Assembly: GCF_000003815.2 (NCBI RefSeq)
Contig: NC_049983.1
Location: 288,962-352,961, forward strand
Source: Branchiostoma floridae
Lineage: Eukaryota; Chordata; Leptocardii; Amphioxiformes; Branchiostomatidae
Direction of reading: 5' to 3'
DNA: 64,000 nt
Shown here: piece after piece, positions 12,601 through 22,847 of the stretch
Numbering within the stretch: the stretch's first letter is position 1
How the letters are laid out: each line of letters begins with the position of its first letter
Translations under genes and position numbers: made by a program
Notes under the pieces: generated by a model
Seen by the model: the letters and a program-made list of their open reading frames with translations, nothing else
What the model was told of the DNA's origin: nothing
Database searches by the model: none

Positions 12601-15331
12601 TGGTGGAGCAAAAGAGCCATCTAGTGACTAGGATTGGTACTGCAGCACCAAGTAGGCAGTCAGTTCAGTAGGCAACATGGAGGATATGTGTGTAGTATTG
12701 ATCCCTGAATACCCACTGCAGCCATTGCTGTCATTTTGCTTGGTTAAAGGGCATTCCTATGACTTTGTACACCTGCAACTTACTTAGCATTTGAAACTGA
12801 CCAAGCTATTCACAGAGAGGTTCGAGCCTACCACCCCAGACAAACCTCACCACACTTAGACAATAGTAATGTAATGTAATGATGTTGCTTGTGTCAGATT
12901 TGATGTCGCATGAGTCCATGAAGTTATATCAGGAGACAAAAACTAGAACATTTATATTTCAAAGATGGCTCTGATGTGGTATTTTACATATTTTTCAGTG
13001 CATCTTTAGTCACAAAATATTACGCATATTTAATGTCTCAGTACAGTACCGGTACTTCCTGATCCAGTATTTTTTTACCAGTATCAAATTGTTTTTTTTA
13101 CGGTACAGTACAGTGTGGGTACACAGCCCTACTCTGAGCACACATACCCACCCTACACATGCATGATCATGATACTGTGTATACGAGCGATCACGATGAT
13201 GTCACGGTGACGCAGTGGTAGGCAAAAAGCAGGTGTTTGGCAAACGATTGATTTACATCTTAACCGGTAATTTGATCTGGTGATTTAGATATGAATTTTT
13301 AATCCAATCTACTGATGTCCTGGTAGGCACTAACCGCTGAATACCCGGATATAAACAACAACAGAGATCGCTCGTATTTGTTTGTCTTAATGAATTGTAA
13401 TCCATTAAAAGTTTGTCTCCCCTACCCCACCACAACACCCCCCACCCCCACCCCTCCAGGTGCCAGCCCCTCAACCCAGACCAGTCAACCTGGCCACCCT
13501 GTTCAACCAGCCTGTGGACCAGCGCCCGGTGCAGGTGTCAGAGCACCACCCTGCAGCTGCGCCAGGTCAGCAGCATGCCACAGCCGCAAACAACAACAAC
13601 AAGATGCCGGTCCTGTTACAGAGACTCATGTCCAACCCGGGGATCGGGGAGCGCGTCACCACACTGGAGAGTCTGGAAGCGGATCAGCTGGGTCCCCGGG
13701 GTGGGGAGGCAGGGGCAGCGGGGGGAGGGGAGCCGCAGTTCCAGCCAGATCAGCTAGTGGAGCAGCTGAACATGCTGAAGATGAAACAGCAGGAACCGGT
13801 ACTTTTTTTGTTTCTTTGATTTCTTCACCTTTTTGTAGACAGCATATCACGATAAGGTCAAAAACAAAAGAGTAGCAGACGGGCTATTCAGTACGTCTTT
13901 GTGATGGTAGACAATTCCCTTCAATGCTTTAAAAGAAAAATATCAGGGGTAGAAACACTCAGAAACATACCTTCTCCCAACATAGCGGTCAGCCGCCAGT
14001 TTTCACCTGTGATGTTTTTGTGTATCGAAATATTAAGATTCATTTCTTATAGTGATTCGTGTGCATCACATATGGTTTATACATTTTCGAATCATGATAG
14101 TGATTCGTGCGTTTCCCAAAAAATTTGTACGAATCTCATCGAATTTGCGTGAATGCTTTAAGCACCCCTGTTGTACTTCTGTTAAAGCCAAACCTTAAGG
14201 TAAACACTTTAAACACATTTCCCTGTTATGTTCCAGGTGTGTGAGGAAGCAGGTGACGTCCCCACGTCCCCAGGGACTAACCTGTTGAAGATGCTACAGG
14301 CCAGTCCAGCCAGCTTCACTGGGACAGCTACTAGTACAACAGTCGACAGTGGCAACTTGTTACTCAAGAACTTACAGGTAATTTATAGCTTTAACAATTG
14401 CAATGTGTAGGAACACAAATTAAATCTTCCATTCTCTGAGGATATAATTATACAATTTTTTTTTACCTAATACAGTCAAACCTGTCTATAGCGGCCACTC
14501 AAGGGACTGGAGAAATATGGCCACTATAGACTGGTGGCCACTATAGAGAAAATGTTGATCAATTGACCATGAGCAAGCCACACACGATTTCAGTTCCCAC
14601 TAATCTTTCTCACCAAGTAACATTGTCGATCGGTAAATTCACCGACGAAGACTATCACTTTAATGCTCAAGGCATGCATACCTTCTGCTACCGCCAAAAT
14701 GACCCTGTCAGGAACTCCAAATCCTCGCAAACTACAATTTCAAACTCGGTGCAGGGTGACATAAGGCTGCAGTATGGTTGCAATAGGCAGTGTTTCTGTA
14801 TCAACGGGACCGGAAATCGTGTGGCCGTGGCCGCGTTGGACAGGTGGCCGCTAAGACTATTTCCTAATCATTACGAATCTGACAAAAAGTGGCCACTATG
14901 GCCAGGTGGCTGCTATGCAAAGGTGGCTGCTGATACAGGTTTGACTGTAGTATGTTTAATTGATCATCGTTATGCCAACTCAGTCCATGTCATCTCTGTA
15001 ACTGATGTTACAAAAAGAATTTATAATGGGACCTTTTGTAACTGGAACAAGTTCCAGAAGGTCAAAGGACTGAGTACATTGTGTAAATATGTAGGAACCA
15101 ACACCTTGCATGTGGTAAAGATCTAATGTAGATTTGGATAAAACAAATAAAACCAGTCTTAGACTCAAAGTTTTGCAATTACTTGCCAATGCCATGTTTG
15201 CAATTGACTTTTTATAATATATTATACACATGTACCAAGTGAGGTTGTAAACCTACCTTCCAACCTGGTCTCTTGACCTCCAGGTCATTTGGGGGACAAG
15301 GTAGACATGACGATAGAGAGCTATCTCTAGG

Positions 15332-15372
<41 letters not shown>

Positions 15373-18229
15373 GTTTGTCTCTTTCTCTCAGTTTCTCTCT
15401 CCCTCAAATCTCTCTCAGTCTCTCTGACTCTCTCTCTCTCTCTCTCTCTCACTACAACTGTATGCCTTTTGTCACTCTATTTTTTTTTTTTACTTATTGG
15501 TCACCACGTAACAAGACCTGAAGGCCACTCAAGGTTATGGGTTACATTATAACTGTTACAGCATCTCTTCGCCCTAGGTCAGAAACATCATGATTGAGAC
15601 CAGTTCAATTGCTCACTATGAGTACTAACTGACCCAATAGGCGTAGCAGGGGTTACAAGGGCTGCTCGGGAGATTCCCTACCCCATTTTTGGCCGGAATG
15701 GTTTGATCCACTCACACCGGGAAGGTCCCCTACTCTTTTCGATAAGTGTGGCGGGTTCTTTAACTTGCTTGAGGTGTTATGACTATATCCTTCCACATAC
15801 CCCCCGCCACCCTCCCAAAATGAAAACCTTTGTCATAATAGGACTCCATCTACATGACTCCATGTATGTTCCCTGCAGGCCATGTCCCCCCAGCCCAGCA
15901 GTTTACTCACTCCACAGGCTTTTGAAGCTGCAGCAGCTGCTAGTGCACAGCTACCTCAGTCTGGTAAGTACTGTTTATTTACCTCTATGAATATTCATGG
16001 AGGTTACATTTCATCACATAGAAATGAGAAGCACAGACTGCATAGAGCGCATCTCAGTGACACCAAGGACATATCAAAGAAAGATGCGTATACTAATATA
16101 CGAAATACAGTCCAGGGAAAGCTGAGACAGATGCGAGACACATGGCTAATGGATAAAGCCGTAGAAATCCAAGGCTATGCGGACAAACACAATCTGAAGA
16201 AATTCTATGACGGCCTGAAAGAGATTTTTGGACCATCATCAACAGGTCTATCTCCTCTGCTCAGTGCTGATGGTAACACGTTAATCACTGACAAAGATGA
16301 TATTCTGAAGCGATGGGCAGAACACTTTGACAGTGTACTAAATCGACCATCATCAATAAATGAAGAAGCAATAAGTCGTCTTCCACAAGTGCCCATAAAT
16401 GAGGCACTTGCAGAACCCCCAAGCCCGGCTGAAACACATAAGGCTGTAGGCCAACTCTCAAGTGGGAAGGCTCCAGGTCAGGACTCTATCCCTGCTGAAA
16501 TCTACAAAGAAGGCGGCACAGCTGTGATTGATAAGCTTCATCAACTGTTCACCATCATTTGGGAACGAGAGTCAATTCCTCAGGACTTTAAAGATGCAAC
16601 AATCATACACCTGTATAAACGCAAAGGCAACCGACAGGTCTGCGACAACCACAGAGGTATATCCCTACTCTCTGTCGCAGGGAAGACACTTGCTAGGATC
16701 CTCCTCAATCGCCTTATAATACATCTTGATCAAGGACTACTTCCAGAGAGTCAATGTGGATTTCGGAAAGACAGAGGAACCACTGACATGATCTTCGCTG
16801 CAAGACAGCTGCAAGAAAAATGGCAGGAGCAGAACTCTGACTTGTTCTCCACATATGTAGACCTGACGAAAGCATTCAATTCAGTCTGCAGGGAAGGTCT
16901 CTGGAAGATACTGGCCAAGTACGGATGCCCCACGAAGTTCATAAATCTCGTGCGACAGTTCCATGACGGCATGCAGGCTCATGTGCGGGACAGTGACGCA
17001 CTGTCTGATCCATTCCCGGTTACAAACGGTGTAAAGCAGGGTTGTGTACTAGCACCCACTTTGTTCAGTATCATGTTTACTGCGATGTTAACAGATGCAT
17101 TCAGTGGAGGAGATGTGGGAATTGGCATCAGATACAGAACAGACGGTAAAGTGTTCAACCTTAGAAGATTACAAGCCAAAACCAAAGTGAAAACAGATAT
17201 TGTCAGGGACCTTCTGTTTGCCGACGATTGTGCACTAAACGCCAGTTCAGAACCCAGCATGCAGCACAGTGTTGACAACTTCTCAAACGGATGTAACAAC
17301 TTTGGCTTGACAATTAGCACAAAGAAAACAGAAGTGCTCCATCTACCAGCTCCAGGAAAACCCTATGTGGAGCCAACCATCACAGTAAACAACAAAAAAC
17401 TCAATGTGGGTAGTAGATTCACTTACCTTGGCAGCACCCTCAACCAGAATGCTAACATTGATGATGAAGTGGATTCCAGGATTGCAAAAGCGAGTGCTAC
17501 CTTTGGCAGACTTCATGATAATGTCTGGAACAGGCGAGGAATTCGACTGGAGACAAAACTGCAGGTGTACAAAGCAATTGTTCTTCCGACACTTTTGTAT
17601 GCATGTGAAACATGGACAGTCTACCGACGCCATGCCAAAAGACTCAATCACTTCCACACCACCCGTCTTAGGAAGATTCTCAACATCAAATGGCAAGACA
17701 GAATTCCAGACACAGAGGTACTGACCAGCGCAGGTATGCCGAGTATCTACACTATGTTGATGCAGTCCCAGCTCAGATGGTCAGGACATTTAGTCCGTAT
17801 GCCAGACCACCGACTGCCCAAAAAACTGTTCTATGGTGAACTTGAAGAAGGTGCACGGCTACGCGGTGGCCAAAAGAAACGCTACAAGGACTCTCTTAAA
17901 GCATCCCTGAAAGCCTTTGATTTAAAAACTGATTCCTGGGAGCATCTTGCCAGTGACCGGCCACAGTGGCGGCGTGCAGTTCAGAAGGGTGCCGTTACCT
18001 ACGAGGGAACACGCAGAGCTACTGCCCAGCAGAAGAGGCAGGCCAGGAAGGAACGAGCAGCCAACCCCCCCTCGAGCATCACTTTACTTCCCTGCCCGCA
18101 CTGCAACAGACACTTCAGAGCGAAGATAGGGCTGTACAGCCACCTGCGAACTCATTTCACTACTTGAATGATGAACAAGATGATGACGAAAGCGGTCCTC
18201 GTCGACTCGACGGACGAACAACACATTTT

Positions 18230-18260
<31 letters not shown>

Positions 18261-18349
18261 CTTTGTGTGTGTGTGTGTGTCTTTTTCCCTGTGTGTGTGT
18301 GTGTCTTTGTCTATGTGTGTGTGTGTCTGTCTGCCTTTGTCTGTGTGTG

Positions 18350-18396
<47 letters not shown>

Positions 18397-19775
18397 GTGT
18401 GTGTGTGTCTTTGTCTCCCTGTGTGTGTGAACAAGATACCTCAAGAACAGCTGGATGGAATGGTTTCATACTAGTTACTCCACCAACACACCAAGATTTC
18501 CCTCTTTATAAAGTTTGAATGCAGAGTATACTAAATGTTAGTATGTGATTCTTAATTCTTAGTATATCTTAACACTTTTGAAGGTGTTAGAAATGGTTAG
18601 ATAGTGTAAATAGCTTAATATATGATTTATGATTTGTGAACGTGAAATTATTGTAGAAATAAATCTCTGAACACATGTAAGTACATTGTATTCCTTATGT
18701 ATGACCTCAAATGGTTGCAGTCTGTTGGTATGGGTATTACATTGTATATTGTGGAGCAATGTCTATATATAGATATATATATTATTACTTTAAAATGATT
18801 TTGTGGGGGGGGGTAGAATTTTCCGGGCACATAACATATCTTTTTAGATAAAATTTGAGATATCTTTTCATGATAAAACATCTGTCCATGTTATTGCTAT
18901 TACTTATAATAATTACCTGAAGAATAGATTTTGCCGATCTAGTTCTGGGACATATTCCTGTATCCTTGACTGACGATATCGTAATTTGTCTTCCCAAAAG
19001 GCCCTCGGCGAACACGAATGTCCTCCACATCCTCTACTACTTCCCTCGACACGGCCGCCTCACAGTTCAAAATCCACCCATTGTCCAAGGAACAGCTGAA
19101 ACAAGGACTACTCTACCTGATAGAGGTAACTTTCTAAGAAGTTCAATTTACAGTACATGTAACTTATTAATAACCCGTTTTTAACCTTTCCAGTTAAGTG
19201 ACACTGTGGTCAATGAGTAAAACTTTGGAACATTCTTCTTTCAACAGCTGACATCAAAGCAGTTGATTTAGCTTAGCACTGTCTGTAACTTAAGGCCATG
19301 TAGATTTGATCGAAGTCGAGTATTTTATTTTGCAACAATTGCAACAGCTTTAGACAGTAACTAGGAGAGAATAGATACTACTTCCAATCATGTAAAATGC
19401 CAATTTGAAAGTCAATTGCAATGTATCCACATAAATGTTGTGTCGTTTTTTTGGTCGCAAATGGACCTGACTTGGGGTGGTAGCAGTCACAGAAGGCAAA
19501 ATGTTTAAAAGCATTCGTCTTGAGCTGACAGTCGTTATGTGGACATGGTCGTTTGACCAAGTTTGACTTTACTTTCTTTGAAAGAATGTTGTATCTGCAT
19601 GTTGGGTGAAATGTGTGCACTTTCACTGTTACTATTACTTAGGGGTAGCTGTCAGCATTTGTCACAGGTTACTGAATGAATCACTTCTTTGTTTCAGAAC
19701 GATGACGACTTTGTCAACAAGATTCACGATGGTTACCTACAGAGTTTAAAGGCACGCAGAGACAGTAACCTGTGA
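656..19775 (+). CDS. DCP1: DCP1, mRNA-decapping enzyme subunit 1 (5' partial, ten exons seen)
   Basis: DCP1 activates DCP2, which removes the 5' cap from mRNA in cytoplasmic P-bodies. Exons: 656-783, 10119-10185, 11518-11689, 12244-12327, 12469-12597, 13460-13798, 14237-14377, 15879-15963, 19001-19125 and 19698-19775 (TGA stop). All are bounded by AG/GT and all phases join without a break, giving about 448 residues. The first two exons encode the second half of the EVH1 domain, with the hallmark stretches NRLSMNN, TEPITKDLEFQLQDPFLLYR and IYGIWFYDKDEC. Exons 3 and 4 each carry a short motif, DIIQMLSKAQDEY and DILQLLSKAQGDY. Exons 5-8 are Pro/Gln/Ser-rich linker. The last two exons form the C-terminal trimerisation helix region (HPLSKEQLKQGLLYLIE, then DDDFVNKIHDGYL). 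The exon(s) for the N-terminal EVH1 half are left of the window. A 0.9-kb transposon sits 65 bp after the stop, and no clear AATAAA is seen before it. The identification rests on recalled DCP1A/B sequence and is firm. Confidence 0.95.
900..1993. mobile_element. hAT-like MITE family 1, copy A (interrupted)
   Basis: The ends are TAGGGGTGG and its reverse complement CCCCTA. Flanking octamers are AAGGTCAC (892-899) and AAAGTCAC (1994-2001), an 8-bp duplication with one mismatch, as expected for hAT. The interior has the palindromic tract of AGGTCC/GGACCT repeats near the left end that is shared with copies B (25984-26400) and C (29364-29798). It is 1.09 kb long instead of about 0.42 kb because another element is inserted at 1078-1763. 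Confidence 0.8.
1078..1763. mobile_element. Tc1/mariner-type MITE nested in hAT-like copy A
   Basis: The perfect 21-bp inverted ends begin GAGTCCATTCCAAGACACCA and are flanked by TA (1076-1077 and 1764-1765). Copies B and C of the host repeat have a single TA at the matching place, between AACGC and a following CTGCAC-type sequence, so they serve as empty sites. The 686-bp insert is AT-rich and has no credible reading frame. Confidence 0.82.
2940..3296. mobile_element. Harbinger-like MITE, copy B
   Basis: This copy is the inverse of the element at 109-488 and is flanked by TAA at 2937-2939 and 3297-3299. The right end reads CCGTGTCTAGATCGTGCC, the exact reverse complement of the left end of copy A. 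Interior stretches, including the tract around CGTACGAATGGTCCGGACC, match copy A closely. Confidence 0.72.
3583..3682. other. Assembly gap (100 N)
   Basis: A run of exactly 100 N, a usual placeholder for a gap of unknown size. Any intron-length measurement across it is unreliable. Confidence 0.99.
3977..4336. mobile_element. hAT-like MITE family 2 (CAGGGCTCGAAA ends)
   Basis: The left end CAGGGCTCGAAATTC pairs with the right end, whose reverse complement is CAGGACTCGAAATAC. The interior repeats the word GGTGCACC and its variants many times. The element at 7766-8252 has the same kind of ends. A clean 8-bp duplication is not seen here, so the exact borders are tentative. Confidence 0.55.
4678..4804. 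repeat. Hairpin-forming inverted repeat
   Basis: The arms CGTGAAAACAAAG and CTTTGTTTTCACG bracket inner arms TTTTGGTCATTTTTCTTCATT-like and their complement, meeting at an AT-rich centre near 4750. The whole 127 bp can fold on itself, like a small foldback MITE. No target duplication was assigned. Confidence 0.6.
5274..5590 (+). mobile_element. tRNA-derived SINE, family 1, copy 1
   Basis: The head is tRNA-like: an A-box-like GGCCCAGCGGCGGCA, then a B-box-like GGGTTCAAATCC 48 bases on. The body has the family words ATCTTGTGCCC, AAAGGCACTTTACAC, ATGGAGGTCCCGTGTATGG and CACACGTGCG. A second copy at 46752-47070 matches along its length, and the body recurs inverted near 63.1 kb and partly near 15.7 kb. 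It is a polymerase III-type retroposon without coding capacity. Confidence 0.8.
5762..6050. mobile_element. Decayed mariner-type MITE fragment
   Basis: The inner part (about 5885-6030, with GTTGACCCGCACACC and GTTGTCCATGTG) matches the interior of the better-kept element at 21460-21747. Recognisable terminal repeats are missing, so it is read as an old or truncated copy. Confidence 0.45.
6742..7037. repeat. Repeat rich in CTTGCCCGA words, possible hAT-like element
   Basis: The stretch starts CAGGGTTGAAC and ends with the complement CCCTG. It contains repeated CACTTGCCC and TTGCCCGA words in both orientations, including a local palindrome around 6980. No flanking duplication is visible. Short frames across it are read as non-coding. 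Confidence 0.35.
7766..8252. mobile_element. hAT-like MITE family 2, copy with flanking duplication
   Basis: The ends are CAGGGATCGAAATAC and a right end whose reverse complement is CAGGGTTCGAAATAG. The direct repeat ATGTAGA flanks the element (7759-7765 and 8253-8259). The interior repeats ATGCAAA and TTGCAAG words in both orientations. There is no coding capacity. Confidence 0.68.
9045..9150 (-). CDS. Possible first exon of an unrecognised gene inside the DCP1 intron
   Basis: On the minus strand an ATG at 9150 in a favourable context (GGAAAAATGCC) opens a 35-codon frame that ends at a consensus donor GTAAGT. The product starts MPPRSRVRIRSRRQ and continues Pro/Thr/Ser-rich, basic and low complexity. 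I found no matching downstream exon, and I do not recognise the protein. It could be the start of a nested gene or a chance frame. Confidence 0.25.
11052..11470. repeat. Dispersed repeat, copy 1, with a strong palindrome
   Basis: About 420 bp also found at 47105-47485. The first part holds a palindrome: GAATACAACACGGTGTATTC near 11058 is mirrored by GAATACACCGTGTTGTATT near 11172, with GACCGCGGGTCGGA and TCCGACCCGCGG between. The remainder (11220-11470), ending GTATGACATAA, is shared closely with copy 2. TATGTCATAC at 11195 and GTATGACATA near 11457 are inverted to each other and may be the termini of a small element. It is intronic, just before DCP1 exon 3. Confidence 0.6.
14473..14947. mobile_element. 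Tc1/mariner-type MITE (CAGTCAAACCTG ends)
   Basis: Inverted ends CAGTCAAACCTGT are flanked by TA (14471-14472 and 14948-14949). Copies of GGCCACTATAG and its relatives recur near both ends as sub-terminal repeats. A 187-codon frame runs through it but has no recognisable domain and is considered accidental. It lies in the DCP1 intron between exons 7 and 8. Confidence 0.78.
15335..15450. repeat. (CT)n microsatellite, imperfect
   Basis: A pyrimidine tract of CT repeats broken by TTT and short variants, about 115 bp, inside a DCP1 intron. Serine/leucine frames across it are artefacts. Confidence 0.95.
15703..15770 (-). mobile_element. Fragment of SINE family 1 or a related repeat
   Basis: The stretch GATCCACTCACACCGGGAAG to GGGTTCTTTAAC, including TCTTTTCGATAAGTGTGG, matches the sequence around 63065-63130, which runs on into the family 1 SINE body. 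Only a short part is preserved here. Confidence 0.45.
16045..18167 (+). CDS. Reverse transcriptase ORF of a 5'-truncated non-LTR retrotransposon
   Basis: The frame is open from within DCP1 exon 8 to the stop at 18165-18167; the retroelement part begins near 16045. It encodes a non-LTR reverse transcriptase: GKAPGQDSIPAEIYK, then YKRKGNRQVCDNHRGISLL, ESQCGFRKDRGT, YVDLTKAF, GVKQGCVLAPTLFS and the catalytic FADD at 17217-17228. The C-terminal part has LLYACETWT and QLRWSGHLVRMP, and ends in a Cys2His2 zinc finger (CPHC...HLRTH). The upstream apurinic endonuclease domain is absent, so the copy is 5'-truncated, as is usual for target-primed insertion. There are no stops or frameshifts, so it is probably young. 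The clade is uncertain; the family resembles LINEs widespread in animals whose RT ends in a zinc finger. It lies in the same direction as the host gene, in the intron between exons 8 and 9. Confidence 0.9.
18234..18432. repeat. (GT)n microsatellite
   Basis: About 200 bp of GT repeats with CTTTGTCT interruptions, starting about 65 bp after the retrotransposon stop. It may have grown from the element's 3' tail. All Cys/Val and His/Thr frames across it are artefacts. Confidence 0.95.
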
Positions 19776-19840
19776 TGGTTTAGCTGCACTAGTAATTACT
19801 AAAGACTGCATTGTATGTTGTAGATGTAGGCAGTATTGTC

Positions 19841-20761
19841 CAGAGGCGGCGGCAGGAAATTTCGTCTGGGGGGGCGAACTTTTACTGACAGAATTTTGCG
19901 GCACACGCTTACGTAGCGCCGAAGGCGCTACCCGTCGCGCCGGAGGCGCGACCACCCTAGGGGGGTCCGGGGGCATGCTCCCCCGGGAAAATTTGAAATC
20001 TAGACCCTCTAAAACGGCATTTCATGCGTTTTGACGGGCAAATTTTGCTGCCAGACTAAGCTAAGTTTGATGGCAATTCTGTTAGAAAGACACATGGTTT
20101 TAGCGAGGGCGATGCCCACAAAATATTTTCACGATTTCGAGTGCCGAAGGTGCGAGCTGTTGCAAGGTTGGTCTTTGGAAATTTCGAAATCTGTACCCTC
20201 TGAAACGACATTTTCTGTATTTTGAGGGACAAGTTTTGCTTGCAGACTATGCTAAATCTTATCTAAAGAAAAGATGTTTCAGGGCGATGACCTAAGCTAC
20301 CACGCACAAATTTTCACCATGTTGTTGTGAGCGCCGGAGGCGTAAGTCATCGCTAGGGAGGTCCGGAGAAAATTTTAAAATCTTGACCGTCTGAAACGTC
20401 ATTTCCTGAATTTCAGTGCCACATTCTGCTTGTAAACTAAGCTAAGTACGATAGTACAATTTCTATTGGTTTAAAAGATTTTTCAGAGCAACGCTCCCGC
20501 AACATATTATCCTGCGTCGAAGACGCAGTCGTCACAAGGGAGGTCTGGCGAAATTTTGAAATCGGGACTCTCTGAAACGCCATTTCTTGCATTTTCAGGG
20601 GTAGACTATGCTGTTATAAACTATGCTTGATTTTATGAAATTTCCATCATCAAAAAAATACACAAGGTTTCAGCTTGATTTTTTGGGGGGGCGACGCCCC
20701 CCCAACATATTTTCCGGGGGGGCAGCCGCCCCCCCCTGCCCCCCCGGTGCCGCCGCCACTG
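19841..20761. mobile_element. 921-bp terminal-inverted-repeat element made of internal repeats, copy 1
   Basis: The ends CAGAGGCGGCGGCA and TGCCGCCGCCACTG are 14-bp inverted repeats with one mismatch. The direct repeat TTGTC (19836-19840 and 20762-20766) flanks it; a following C could make it six bases. The interior has about four diverged tandem units of 150-200 bp, each with an AAATTT-GAAATC-GACCCTCTAAAACG-like block, a CATTTC-TGCGTTTT block and GACTAAGCTAAG-like words, followed by a G/C-rich tract. There is no coding frame. The closely similar copy 2 lies at 52720-53633. It sits 65 bp after the DCP1 stop, probably within or next to the 3' UTR. The superfamily is unassigned. Confidence 0.8.
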
Positions 20762-20801
20762 TTGTCCATGTATATCAGAAAGAAAAACAAGCATACAAAA
20801 T

Positions 20802-21216
20802 TAGGGGTGGGTCCTGATACAGAAAATTTAGGTCTAGGTACAGCCCAGAAGACCAGGTCCAGACCTCAACTTGATTGTAGTAGAACAATAGCACTGAATC
20901 ATATTTTGGAAAGCAAGACATTACCACAGCTTTCTGTAGGACAAGTTTGCGTTAAAAATTAAAATCATATATTTAATTTTGAATGTTATTTTCGGTTCAC
21001 GTTATAGAGCAACTGCAAAATGAACCAGTTTGTGCCAAAAAGACAGAATTGCGCTTTATTCTAACCAATCACATCACGGTAACTTAATTTATTACAGGTC
21101 ATTCTCTGAAAAAACAGACAACTCATTTTCGGGGGGGGGGGGGTGCATTTGATTTGGACCGGTCCAGCAAGAAATACCAGTTTGGTACTAGTACCATGTA
21201 ACGGTACCCACCCCTG
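20802..21216. mobile_element. hAT-like MITE family 1, copy D (diverged)
   Basis: Starts TAGGGGTGGG and ends ACCCACCCCTG. The interior keeps GGACCGGTCCAGCAAGAAA near the right end. Flanking octamers TACAAAAT and AACAGAAT agree at six of eight positions. It is old and diverged compared with copies B and C. Confidence 0.6.
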
Positions 21217-21459
21217 AACAGAATGCTAACGCAGTCCCGTATCAAGCTTGTCATATACACGTATATTTGTACCTTGAGACAGTGATGCTTTACACAGGGA
21301 CAGAAGGGTGTAGTTGTTAAAATTGTCATCAAGTTGGTTTTGTCATATATCTTACTGGACTAAGTAGTTATGGTACAATAGATGCATTCCTCTCTAAAGA
21401 GACACCTGTAAAATCTTGACAACGTGAAGAATAAATTTGCTGTACATTCGCACTGTTTA

Positions 21460-21747
21460 TGAGGGGTGATCAATAAGTTCTCGGCCTCACCCAGAAATGA
21501 TAGGCACAACTCAAATTTGAGGCACAACTTGTTGACCCGCACACCCCAGGTTGCAGATCAATTGTCCATGTTTTTTTCCTTCTCTCTCACCTACCATTAT
21601 TGGGTGTTGCCTGTAAAGTAATGATCACAATAATTTGAATTTTGGTACACATTCATAAAAGAGTTTATACTTGACATCTATACTTCAAAATCTGAGTTGT
21701 GCTTTAATTTATTTCTGGGTGAGACCAAGAACTTATTGATCACCCCG
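21460..21747. mobile_element. Mariner-type MITE with about 35-bp inverted ends
   Basis: The left end, with GGGGTGATCAATAAGTTCTC, is mirrored by the right end with GAACTTATTGATCACCCC. The inverted match extends to about 35 bp (CACCCAGAAAT and ATTTCTGGGTG). TA dinucleotides flank it at 21458-21459 and 21748-21749. No frame is intact. Confidence 0.7.
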
Positions 21748-21932
21748 TAGACCTCGAAAGTCCTGGTTGGAGGGCTAACATACGTACATGCATGGTGTAA
21801 TCAGTGACTACATGTTCTATATCCATATCCCTTATTAAGTTACATACCCATCAGCTTCTGAAAACTGAGGTAAAGTACTAACTGTATCAGCACTTCTATA
21901 TTGTACAACTTGGTTTTCAGATTTTACACACT

Positions 21933-22122
21933 ATGGGGGTGGGTACCGGTATGCGTGAAAGCCTGCCAGTATAATCTGTCCATTTTCTAATCAGTCCAGA
22001 GTCCGGTCCGCTGATTTTTTCAGGCCCATTTTTCCTTGACTGGTTCAACAAGAAAAACTGGCTTAAAGTTTGTACGGTTGGTACGGTTTGTACCAGTACA
22101 CCGTACTGGTACCCACCCCTGG
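21933..22122. mobile_element. hAT-like MITE family 1, copy E (190-bp deletion derivative)
   Basis: Ends with GGGGGTGGGTACC and GGTACCCACCCC-type sequence are enclosed by a perfect 8-bp duplication TACACACT (21925-21932 and 22123-22130). Only the outer parts of the family remain, including the CAGTCCAGAGTCCGGTCC-like block. Confidence 0.72.
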
Positions 22123-22254
22123 TACACACTCACAATGCAATGCAACAGGACTAGGAAGAAACAAATGTCTGAAAAGCCAACGTCACAGTTTTGTTTTGTT
22201 TGTAGTCGAGAAACTTAAAGCACGAGGCTATCACAGCAGATAGACATGGAAGTG

Positions 22255-22448
22255 TAATCTCCAAGCAATTCCTCCGGTGGCATTAAAACAGGACCGGGCC
22301 TTGAAGTANNNNNNNNNNNNNNNNNNNNNNNNNNNNNNNNNNNNNNNNNNNNNNNNNNNNNNNNNNNNNNNNNNNNNNNNNNNNNNNNNNNNNNNNNNNN
22401 NNNNNNNNGTTATGTTTTATGCCACCGGAGGAATCTGCTTGGAGATTA
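22255..22448. repeat. Inverted repeat interrupted by an assembly gap (22309-22408)
   Basis: TAATCTCCAAGCAATTCC onward at 22255-22283 is mirrored at 22419-22448 (reverse complement with one mismatch). Exactly 100 N fill part of the loop. The assembler probably broke on a hairpin element whose middle is missing. Confidence 0.7.
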
Positions 22449-22847
22449 ATGGAAGTGGAACTAAGATCCTTCAGCCCAGCATAGCCTACCATGTATAATG
22501 TGGAAATCGACAAAAAGATGAAACGTAACCCAATACAGTATTATATATATTGATTATATATAAGGACATATCAGCATATCACCATCCTGGTTTGTACATG
22601 TATCTTGCTGGACCGCAGCACATGGCATGGCATTGCTATGATTTGTGGTACCCTTTGATTTTATAATGGGAGTATCATGCTAATCATACAAGTATGACTA
22701 ACAAGGCAAGATAATATAACAACAAAGTGTCAATAGAGTCGGTTTTAATGGACAAAATTTGTCAAGCGGTCGCAGAGACGCTGTAAACTTACCGCAGCTT
22801 TAGTGAGATATCCCCAATCAGAAACATGGATTTTTGTGTGCAAAATA

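Noticed and set aside
13378-13875. 165-codon frame in another phase over DCP1 exon 6
   Set aside because: Shadow of the GC-rich exon; the correct frame (VPAPQPRPVNLATLF) joins in phase with neighbouring exons.
14563-15126. 187-codon plus-strand frame
   Set aside because: It covers a TA-flanked MITE and its flank, is not in a DCP1 exon, and shows no domain or splice-site support.
18084-18518. Cys/Val and His/Thr-rich frames
   Set aside because: Direct translation of the (GT)n microsatellite on either strand.
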